Assembly: GCA_000431215.1 (NCBI GenBank)
Contig: HF985579.1
Coordinates: forward strand, 5,971 to 20,448
Source of the DNA: Prevotella sp. CAG:1031
GTDB lineage: Bacteria; Bacteroidota; Bacteroidia; Bacteroidales; Muribaculaceae
Direction of reading: 5' to 3'
DNA length: 14,478 nt
This document shows positions 1 to 6,034 of this stretch, piece by piece (positions within the stretch are counted from its first letter, which is position 1; each line of letters opens with the position of its first letter). Below the pieces are notes generated by a model that was not told the DNA's origin, searched no databases, and was given only the letters and a program-made list of their open reading frames with translations. The position numbers and the translations under genes are program-made.

Positions 1-253
1 CTTCCGTGGCGACGTCGGTGCGATAGCGGCCCACGACTGTCTTCACAATCTGTCGCAGAAGATTGTTCGTCAGCGGATGAGCTCCCGACGAAGCCATAGC
101 CTCATATTCGCTGACGGTCCGGCCATCGGGCAACGTCACCGGATCGCTCCACTGATCACCGTAGACGAACCGCTTGAAACGGTCGCGGCGTGCGCGCAGG
201 CCGGCCCATTCGCCCCATGCCTGCCGCGCCGTAAGAAATACTTCGTTTGTCAT
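1..253 (-). CDS. Phage portal protein, P22-like (N-terminal part; runs off the window)
   Basis: An open frame reads leftward from an ATG at 251-253 and reaches the window edge without a stop, giving 84 codons. The protein begins MTNEVFLTARQAWGEW and contains RRDRFKRFVYGDQWSD, then PLTNNLLRQIVKTVVGRYR. From memory, portal proteins of the P22-like type found in Bacteroidales phages and prophages share this layout: a basic helix, a Y-G-D-Q-W block, then a 'PL-x-NN-L-x-R-x-(I/V)-V-K-x-V-(V/L)-G' helix. A portal protein forms the dodecameric ring at one capsid vertex through which DNA is packaged and ejected. The gene lies 17 bp downstream of the unknown gene at 271-810 and is probably cotranscribed with it. 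The remaining roughly 85 percent of the gene is not visible, so it could be intact or degraded. The family call rests on recalled motifs only. Confidence 0.72.
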   Translation of the reverse strand, partial: MTNEVFLTARQAWGEWAGLRARRDRFKRFVYGDQWSDPVTLPDGRTVSEYEAMASSGAHPLTNNLLRQIVKTVVGRYRTDVATE

Positions 254-270
254 TTCGTATCAATAAAGGT

Positions 271-810
271 TTAGTCATTAATGTGCGGAATAGTCGACAG
301 TGCGCGCGGGTCGAGACGATAGACGCCGCGCGTTCCCTCGGCCGGAGCGAGGCACACAAGCAGCTGTTCGACCTCAGGCGGTTCCGAAGGTGACATTATG
401 AGTCTGCGTCCGTCGACAACGGCGACAGGACAATGGCTGCCCGCGCGGCTCATCGGCGAGCACTGCCGCCGCGCCGCGGCCGACTCCCTGTCGGTCAGAA
501 TCGTCGCCGACCGCTCCCAGCCGGCAAGTCTGACCCCGACAACGCGCCGACAGCTCTCGGGAAGCGTGATCGCCAGACGTCCGTCGGCGAGACGCACGGG
601 AACAGGCGCCACATCGCTTATATCGTCAGGATCAAGAAGTTCGCGCGGAGCAGTGTCGAGCAGATTCATAAACCAGGAGCGCATCTCGTCGGCGGCAAGC
701 CGGCGCAGGTCGATGCCGTCGGCACGCACAACCTGAGCATCCGTGCGCGCCGTTTCGTGATAGCGGTGGAGAAGCCAGAGCTCCACCATCTCGTCGTAGC
801 TGTAAACCAT
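271..810 (-). CDS. Unknown protein encoded just before a phage portal gene
   Basis: This 179-residue protein has no signal peptide or membrane segment. The N-terminal half is helical (motifs ELWLLHRYHETARTDAQ and RSWFMNLLDTAPRELL); the C-terminal half is strand-rich (LPESCRRVVGVRLAGW, then PVAVVDGRRLIM) and ends YRLDPRALSTIPHIND. I do not recognise a named family. Its position directly before a portal-like gene suggests a phage head or head-tail accessory protein, but that rests on context alone. I place the start at the ATG at 808-810. An in-frame TTG at 829-831 would add seven residues, but it falls inside the TAGCTTTG promoter box at 829-836 and so should lie upstream of the transcript start. 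The gap to the portal start is 17 bp. Confidence 0.7.
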   Translation of the reverse strand: MVYSYDEMVELWLLHRYHETARTDAQVVRADGIDLRRLAADEMRSWFMNLLDTAPRELLDPDDISDVAPVPVRLADGRLAITLPESCRRVVGVRLAGWERSATILTDRESAAARRQCSPMSRAGSHCPVAVVDGRRLIMSPSEPPEVEQLLVCLAPAEGTRGVYRLDPRALSTIPHIND

Positions 811-828
811 TGCAGTGAATATTTCCGG

Positions 829-836
829 CAAAGCTA
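829..836 (-). promoter_or_regulatory. Promoter -7 box for the phage-like gene pair
   Basis: Read on the minus strand this is TAGCTTTG, an exact match to the Bacteroidetes -7 consensus TAnnTTTG. It lies 18 bp before the ATG at 808-810, which predicts a very short 5' leader of about 10-15 nt. I see no convincing TTTG box at the expected upstream distance; that stretch is G-rich on the minus strand. It is therefore a weaker call than the other promoters here. Confidence 0.5.
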
Positions 837-893
837 CGCCGCCGCGCTCCCCCGCCCCCTCTTTCCCGCATTATCCCGGGCGCCATCAACGAC

Positions 894-953
894 GCCGGAG
901 GAATTCGTCACGAACTCCTCCGGCATTGTATGCGCCCAAGGCGGGCGGGCGCA
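894..953 (-). terminator. Pair of hairpins after the glycogen operon
   Basis: Two inverted repeats follow the GH57 stop codon. Nearest the gene, TGCGCCC (931-937) pairs with GGGCGCA (947-953) around a 9-nt loop. Further downstream, GCCGGAGGA (894-902) pairs perfectly with TCCTCCGGC (916-924), and inside it TTCG pairs with CGAA around a 3-nt loop. Neither is followed by a good U tract on the minus strand, so termination is inferred from stem strength and position between two transcription units. Confidence 0.55.
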
Positions 954-969
954 CCTCTGAGTATATTCT

Positions 970-2403
970 TTACTTCTCTGCTTTTTCTTTCTTTGCGGGA
1001 GCCTTTTTGGCAGCCGGTTTTCCGGCCGCTACTTTCTTAGGCTTGGCGGGAGCCTCGGCCGCTTCTTTCTTTTTGGGTTCGCGAAGCCGGTGCTCTTCGT
1101 TGAGATGCTCGATATTCTGTCGCATCGACGCCGCCTCTTTGTTGAGGTTCTCGATCTCGCGCTCCTGATTGCGTATCGTCGTCAGCAGCGCGTTGAGTTC
1201 CTCGTTCTCGATCGAAAGGGGATACTGCTCTTCGACGCGCACAATAAAGTCGGCCAACACGTTCATATAATTCGTAAAGGCGTCGAACGGGGTGTCGTAG
1301 GGCGAGAAATGGCTGTGGACATCGCCGTCGGCCATATGTTTTGTCGACATATAGTAGAAGTGGTCGGAGGCCTGAAGGCGCAGCCAGTCCTCGTGGAGTT
1401 TGCGGTCGGTAGCCAGACGGACGCGCTCGGCAACGCTGTAGAGTTTGTTGAACGCCTCCTGCTGGAGCTGATTGCCGAGCCATGCCGAGGTGTCGCGCGC
1501 TTCGTCGGCCCACGATATGGGGTGCATGACCGACAGTTCGGCAACAGATTTCAGCTTCTGCACAGCCTCGGTCGGCGTCCAGAACTCAACGCCGCGCTCT
1601 GCGGCGAAGCGCGGCAGAGCCTCGAGGAACTGGAATATTCCCGACGAAGCGGGCTGCAGTTCGCCGAAGGTCTCGAGGTTCATGAACAGGTTTATTATCT
1701 GTTCCTCGGCCGGTGTCGATGCGATCCAGTCGATATATTTGTCGGCAGTCATGGGATAGCCGTCCCATTCGGTGTTCGAGAAGCGGAAGGCGATATCGTC
1801 GCTCAGCTTCGAGTTCTTGAGCAGCAGTTTAAGCTTCGGGCACGAGGCGGCGCTGTAGACGTAGTTGGGCGATTTCCAGCCCAGAATATGCTTGGCGCCC
1901 TCGGTTATGCACCCTTTGAAGCCCATGTCGTAGATCTGCGGAGCGAGGTCGTCGCAGTAGATTAGCTCGGTGTTGCGCAGAACTTTCGGCTTGACGCCGA
2001 ACAGGGTATGGAGTTTCTCGCTGTGGGCCTTGACCTGCAGGCGGAATTCCTCAGGGTCGGCAAGCGACGCCAGCGAGTGGGCGTAGGTCTCGGCAAGGAA
2101 CTCTACCTTGCCGGTCTTGGCCAGCTTCTTCAGCAGGTCGATGAATTCGGGCACATACTGCTCGAACTGATCCAGAGCCGTTCCTGTCACCGAGATAGCG
2201 CAGCGGAAAGCGCCGTTGGTAGCCTCGATCATGCGCAGCAGGCTCTCGGCGGCGGGTATGTAGGAGTTGGCAGCTATGCGAGTGATGATATCGTCGTTGG
2301 CGAAGTCGTCGAAATAATAATGGTCGTTGCCTATGTCGAAAAAGCGGTAGCGTTTGAGGCGGAACGGCTGATGTATCTGGAAATAAAAACAGATTGCTTT
2401 CAT
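970..2403 (-). CDS. GH57 alpha-amylase-like protein with coiled coil and Lys/Ala-rich tail
   Basis: This 477-residue cytoplasmic protein is the last gene of the glycogen operon. GH57 blocks are visible: HQPFRL (11-16), GKVEFLAETYAHSLA (98-112), RNTELIY (143-149) with Glu146 in the nucleophile position, and MNLETFGELQ (241-250). GH57 enzymes cleave or transfer alpha-1,4-glucan chains by a retaining mechanism, using this Glu and an Asp in the last block. Here the residue aligned with that Asp is Asn242 (codon AAC, 1678-1680), so normal hydrolysis is doubtful. As I recall, alpha-amylase-like GH57 proteins from Bacteroides with substituted catalytic residues have been described. Residues about 398-440 look like a coiled coil, and 440-477 is a Lys/Ala/Pro tail (motifs KKKEAAEAPAKPKK and AAKKAPAKKEKAEK) unusual for an amylase. 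The start follows the glycosyltransferase stop by 36 bp. Family call firm; activity uncertain. Confidence 0.9.
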   Translation of the reverse strand: MKAICFYFQIHQPFRLKRYRFFDIGNDHYYFDDFANDDIITRIAANSYIPAAESLLRMIEATNGAFRCAISVTGTALDQFEQYVPEFIDLLKKLAKTGKVEFLAETYAHSLASLADPEEFRLQVKAHSEKLHTLFGVKPKVLRNTELIYCDDLAPQIYDMGFKGCITEGAKHILGWKSPNYVYSAASCPKLKLLLKNSKLSDDIAFRFSNTEWDGYPMTADKYIDWIASTPAEEQIINLFMNLETFGELQPASSGIFQFLEALPRFAAERGVEFWTPTEAVQKLKSVAELSVMHPISWADEARDTSAWLGNQLQQEAFNKLYSVAERVRLATDRKLHEDWLRLQASDHFYYMSTKHMADGDVHSHFSPYDTPFDAFTNYMNVLADFIVRVEEQYPLSIENEELNALLTTIRNQEREIENLNKEAASMRQNIEHLNEEHRLREPKKKEAAEAPAKPKKVAAGKPAAKKAPAKKEKAEK

Positions 2404-2439
2404 TGTTGTCGTGTTCTATAAAATAAGGTAGTGATAGGT

Positions 2440-3699
2440 TTATTTGCCGGTGACGCGGTGATAGATGTCGATAACCTTCCGGCCGGCTTTGTCCCAGGTT
2501 ATGCGGTTGACTTCGTCGAGACCATCGCTGCGAAGCTGGTTGTAGAGCGCCGGATAGGTTATTATGGCGTTGATGGCGTCGGCCATGGCATCGATATCCC
2601 AGTAGTCGGTCTTGATGACATTGGTCAGAATCTCGGCACAGCCGCTCTGCTTCGATATTATCGACGGCACACCCATCTGCATGGCCTCCAGCGGCGAGAT
2701 GCCGAACGGCTCGCTGACCGAGGGCATGACATAGACATCGCTGGCGGCAAGCATCTCATAGACCTGACGTCCCTTCTGGAACCCGGGGAAGTGGAACCTG
2801 TCGGCGATGCCGCGACGCGCGGCCAGATCGATCATCTTGTTCATCATGTCGCCTGAGCCGGCCATGACGAATCTGACGTTATGGTTGTTTTTCAGAACCT
2901 TCACAGCCGCCTCGACGAAATATTCGGGCCCTTTCTGCATTGTGATGCGCCCTAAGAAGGTGACGACCTTGTCTTTCCCTTTGGGCATCTTTATGTCGAG
3001 AAGGTCGGGGCTGAGCGGTGTGACGGCGTTATGGACGGTGGTGACCTTGGCGGGATCCATGCCGTATTTGTTGATGACGGTGTCGCGCGTCAGGTTGCTG
3101 ACGGTTATGATATGGTCGGCGTTGCGCATTCCGTCGAGCTCGATGCCGAACACCGTCGGGTTGGGCTTGCCGCGCGAACGGTCGAACTCGGTGGCGTGGA
3201 CATGGATGACCATAGGTTTGCCTGTGACCTGCTTGGCATGGATTCCGGCCGGATAGGTCAGCCAGTCGTGGCTGTGTATGACGTCGAAATCGAGCGTGCG
3301 GGCTATGACGCCTGCGCAGATCGAATAGTTGTTGATCTCTTCGACAAGATTGTCGGGATAGCGGCCCGAGAACTCGAGACATCCCAGGTCGTTGGTGCGC
3401 ATATAGTCGAAGTTGGCGTAGATATGGTCGCGCAGCCGGTAGTAGAGGTCGGGCGACATGACGCGCCCGATGCGCTGCTCGACATAGTCGCGGTCGACGT
3501 CGCGCCAGGCTATCGGAGTCTGGCTTGTGCCGATTATGTTGGCAAAGTGGCGGTCTTCGTCACCGAAGGGCTTGGGGATGACGAAGGTTATATCCATGTC
3601 GCCACACTGCCACATGCCGCGAGTGAGGCCGTAGCTGGCGGTGCCGAGACCGCCCAGAATATGCGGTGGGAACTCCCACCCGAACATTAGAGCTTTCAT
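2440..3699 (-). CDS. GT4 glycosyltransferase, glycogen synthase-like
   Basis: This 419-residue soluble protein has the two-Rossmann GT-B fold of CAZy family GT4. The N-terminal domain shows the glycine-rich acceptor loop in GWEFPPHILGGLGTASYG (7-24) and HSHDWLTYPAGIHAK (142-156). The C-terminal donor-binding domain begins near VVTFLGRITMQKGPEYF (245-261) and holds the E-x7-E signature in SEPFGISPLEAM (Glu330 and Glu338). Such enzymes transfer glucose or another sugar from a nucleotide donor with retention. Lying between a debranching enzyme and a GH57 protein, it is best read as the glycogen-building enzyme of the operon; Bacteroides thetaiotaomicron has the same trio, from memory BT_4303-4305. 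The start lies 21 bp after the debranching-enzyme stop, and both active-site blocks look intact. UDP- versus ADP-glucose preference cannot be read from the sequence. Confidence 0.9.
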   Translation of the reverse strand: MKALMFGWEFPPHILGGLGTASYGLTRGMWQCGDMDITFVIPKPFGDEDRHFANIIGTSQTPIAWRDVDRDYVEQRIGRVMSPDLYYRLRDHIYANFDYMRTNDLGCLEFSGRYPDNLVEEINNYSICAGVIARTLDFDVIHSHDWLTYPAGIHAKQVTGKPMVIHVHATEFDRSRGKPNPTVFGIELDGMRNADHIITVSNLTRDTVINKYGMDPAKVTTVHNAVTPLSPDLLDIKMPKGKDKVVTFLGRITMQKGPEYFVEAAVKVLKNNHNVRFVMAGSGDMMNKMIDLAARRGIADRFHFPGFQKGRQVYEMLAASDVYVMPSVSEPFGISPLEAMQMGVPSIISKQSGCAEILTNVIKTDYWDIDAMADAINAIITYPALYNQLRSDGLDEVNRITWDKAGRKVIDIYHRVTGK

Positions 3700-3720
3700 T
3701 TAGCGGAAGTGTGGAGGTTT

Positions 3721-5667
3721 TTACAGGTTTAATTTCTTCAGAGTGCGCAGGGTCCGCAGAATCTCGGCAACGTTGGTAACGTGGCTGATGGCGCCGCGTC
3801 CCTCATAGGGCGGATTGGCGTCGTAGAGCTGGCTCAGCGACCCTACACAGCCGTTGCCCATCTCGTCTTCGAAGCCGATAAGCATCCTGTCGATATAGCT
3901 CACTCCGCTCATGCCGAACACTTTCAGATAGGCGTCGGCGTAGAAGCCCATGAGCCAGGGGCGCGCCGGCCCGTTATGGAGAGCCATCTCGCGATCGTAG
4001 GGCGAGCCGAGATAGAACGGGCGGTAGCCGTAGCTCTTGGGCGACAGTGTGCGCAGCCCTTTCGGGGTCAGCAGTTCGCGGGTGACGACGTCGAGTACTT
4101 TCTTGCGCTGTCGGCGGTCGAGCGGCGAATAGTCGAGTCCGATGGCCACAGCCATGTTGGGACGCACGCTCGGGTCGGCGTAGGTGCCGTCGACATAATC
4201 GTAGAGATAGCCGTAGTCGTTGAGGAAGGTGTCGGTAAACGCCGGCTTGAGCTTTTCGGCGAGGGCCGTCCAGCGTCCGGCGGCCTCGGCCATCTCGGGG
4301 ACTTCCTCGACGAGTTTCGACGCAAACACCAGTGCGTTATACCAGAGCGCGTTGAATTCCACCAGATAGCCGCTGCGGGCCACTACGGGCTTGCCGTCGA
4401 GAGCGGCGTTCATCCACGACACGGGAGTCACCGATCCGTCGGTCGACAGCATTCCGCGCTCGTCGATAAAGAGATTCGGGTGGCGTCCTTCGGCAACGTA
4501 GTCGACGAGACCGGCCACCAGTCCGAGATAGCGCTCGCGCGTCTCTTCATAACCGTAGGCGCGGGCATACTGCTGGAGCGCCCACAGCGTCCATAGCGGA
4601 ATGTCGGGCAGGTCGATGCCGGCGATGCGGTTGCCGACAGTCTCGCCCGTGGCCATGAAACGTTCGAGCTCTTCGGCGGCCGTGGCCATTATGGCGTGAT
4701 AGTCATCTTTATGGTCTATGGCAATGGTAGCGCCCGGAAGCGCCATGAAGGTATTGCGCGCAAGAATCTTGCCCCAGGGGAAACCCGAGATGAGATACAT
4801 CTTGTCGTCCTCCTTGATATAGCATTGCTTCACGGCGTTCTTCAGGCAGTTGAAGAACGACGAGCGGCACGTGCGCGACGCTATCTCGCGCTCATACATC
4901 TTCGAGAGCTGACGCGGCTGAATCTCGCTGACGCCGGCCGAGAAGATTATCGACTCACCTTTCTTTATAGGAATGTCGAAATAGCCCGGAACCCACAGGT
5001 CTTCGACGTAGGGGACGCCGCGCTCCATGTCCTTGACATATTCAAAGCCGTTATACCAGTTCGGCTCGTAGTGCCACTCGGGCCGGTGGTTGAACTGCAT
5101 GTAAAGCCGCGGATAGCCCGGATAGAGACACGCCGACACTCCGTTGGCACATTCGGGACACTCCGTATTGAGCTTGTCGTTGGCCTGCACGAGGGCGTTC
5201 GCCTCGCGGAAAGCCAGATGGGGCCTCAGCCTGAGCATTGTCGGCGAATGGGCCTCGACGAGGGTGTAGCGGATAAGCAGACGGTTTTCGTGGCTTATGA
5301 AGATTTTCTCTTTAGTCAGAATGACACCTCCGACACGATAGGTTGTCCGCGGAACGCTCTCGCAGTCATACTCGCGGATATATTTGTGCCCCTGATGGGA
5401 GTAGACACCCCCCTGATAGCGGTGGAGATCGAGGTTGAACGGCGCGCCGTGCTGAATAACGGTGACATCCATCGACGAAAGCATCACGTGGCTCGTATTG
5501 CCGAATTCCTTGATGGGGATTACCAGCAGGCCGTGTTGCTTGCGCGTGTTGCAGTCAACGACCGTAGTACAGTGATAAGCGCCTGACTGATTGGTTCGGA
5601 GCATTTCCTTGCGGAGCGACTGCTCGAGATTAATCATCAGGCTTTTATCAAATTTAAGGTAACTCAT
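3721..5667 (-). CDS. Glycogen debranching enzyme (amylo-alpha-1,6-glucosidase type)
   Basis: This 648-residue cytoplasmic protein is the first gene of the glycogen operon. Residues about 20-260 form the beta-rich GDE N-terminal domain (GAYHCTTVVDCNTRKQHGLL, 29-48; MLSSMDVTVIQHG, 62-74). Residues about 275-640 form the helical-barrel catalytic domain (GFPWGKILARNTFMALPG, 295-312; VEFNALWYNAL, 436-446; ALHNGPARPWLMGFYADAYL, 562-581). The family removes alpha-1,6-linked glucose at glycogen branch points. Compared with the consensus I recall, GRDTF reads ARNTF (Asn305) and TWMDA reads SWMNA (Asn420), while the RDxxYHQG block reads REMALHNG. These may be normal for the Bacteroidetes branch or may mean altered activity. 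The ATG at 5665-5667 lies about 50 nt downstream of the predicted transcript start. Confidence 0.9.
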   Translation of the reverse strand: MSYLKFDKSLMINLEQSLRKEMLRTNQSGAYHCTTVVDCNTRKQHGLLVIPIKEFGNTSHVMLSSMDVTVIQHGAPFNLDLHRYQGGVYSHQGHKYIREYDCESVPRTTYRVGGVILTKEKIFISHENRLLIRYTLVEAHSPTMLRLRPHLAFREANALVQANDKLNTECPECANGVSACLYPGYPRLYMQFNHRPEWHYEPNWYNGFEYVKDMERGVPYVEDLWVPGYFDIPIKKGESIIFSAGVSEIQPRQLSKMYEREIASRTCRSSFFNCLKNAVKQCYIKEDDKMYLISGFPWGKILARNTFMALPGATIAIDHKDDYHAIMATAAEELERFMATGETVGNRIAGIDLPDIPLWTLWALQQYARAYGYEETRERYLGLVAGLVDYVAEGRHPNLFIDERGMLSTDGSVTPVSWMNAALDGKPVVARSGYLVEFNALWYNALVFASKLVEEVPEMAEAAGRWTALAEKLKPAFTDTFLNDYGYLYDYVDGTYADPSVRPNMAVAIGLDYSPLDRRQRKKVLDVVTRELLTPKGLRTLSPKSYGYRPFYLGSPYDREMALHNGPARPWLMGFYADAYLKVFGMSGVSYIDRMLIGFEDEMGNGCVGSLSQLYDANPPYEGRGAISHVTNVAEILRTLRTLKKLNL

Positions 5668-5726
5668 TCAATCAGTTAAAGGTTAGAAGTTAAGAATAGA
5701 CACAGGCCCGGTTCGCGGGTCGGCTA

Positions 5727-5758
5727 CGAAAGTAGCACTTTTCGACGAAACAGCCAAA
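5727..5758 (-). promoter_or_regulatory. Promoter of the glycogen operon
   Basis: Read on the minus strand, TTTG (5758-5755) is followed after exactly 20 nt by TACTTTCG (5734-5727), one mismatch from the Bacteroidetes TAnnTTTG box. The -7 box sits in a small palindrome, GCTAC-GAAA-GTAGC (5723-5736). The predicted transcript starts near 5720, giving a leader of about 50 nt. A single promoter is expected for all three glycogen genes because their gaps are only 21 and 36 bp. Confidence 0.72.
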
Positions 5759-5805
5759 CAATATGTTGTCAAACATTATAATTGTCGCCATAAAGCGCGC
5801 CCCGG

Positions 5806-5876
5806 TTATAAGATTATAAATTTTATAAGACTTATAAAAATTATTGGGCCTATATGGCCTATAGGGCTTATTTTAG
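5806..5876. repeat. Degenerate nonamer array between divergent promoters
   Basis: Eight units begin at 5806, 5814, 5823, 5832, 5841, 5850, 5859 and 5868: TTATAAGA, TTATAAATT, TTATAAGAC, TTATAAAAA, TTATTGGGC, CTATATGGC, CTATAGGGC and TTATTTTAG. The first unit is 8 bp and the others 9 bp. All start with YTAT, and the last four bases drift from A-rich to G/C-rich along the array. It fills the middle of the 367-bp gap between the glycogen operon and the large surface-protein gene, about 50 bp upstream of the first promoter and 70 bp upstream of the other. Function unknown. Confidence 0.8.
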
Positions 5877-5891
5877 CGCGCCGCCCGGCTC

Positions 5892-5913
5892 AGATTAAAT
5901 TTAGATTAAATTT
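5892..5913. repeat. 11-bp tandem duplication
   Basis: AGATTAAATTT occurs twice head to tail (5892-5902 and 5903-5913), 34 bp upstream of the TTTG box of the plus-strand promoter. It could be a paired regulator-binding site or a chance slippage product; the sequence alone cannot decide. Confidence 0.6.
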
Positions 5914-5946
5914 GCCGGATTTTCAGCTGAAATCTCTCCCTGAATA

Positions 5947-5978
5947 TTTGAAAATTTCGACAGCGTTTTATAACTTTG
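5947..5978 (+). promoter_or_regulatory. Promoter of the 1411-residue surface protein gene
   Basis: TTTG (5947-5950), a 20-nt spacer and TAACTTTG (5971-5978) match the Bacteroidetes promoter exactly. Transcription should start near 5985, giving a leader of about 50 nt. The leader ends in an A/T-rich stretch before the ATG, as is usual for initiation in this phylum. Confidence 0.8.
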
Positions 5979-6034
5979 CGGCGACTATCGCCTATCGGGA
6001 TTATTCATCTATAAGTTAACCAAATAAATTAAAC

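Noticed and set aside
1090..1965. A 291-codon open frame on the plus strand.
   Set aside because: It lies entirely antisense to the GH57 gene, whose motifs are clear. The composition is typical of a mirror frame in GC-rich DNA, and no promoter precedes it.
5806..5876. The nonamer array as a CRISPR array.
   Set aside because: The units are 9 bp with no unique spacers of 25-40 bp, and no cas gene is present.
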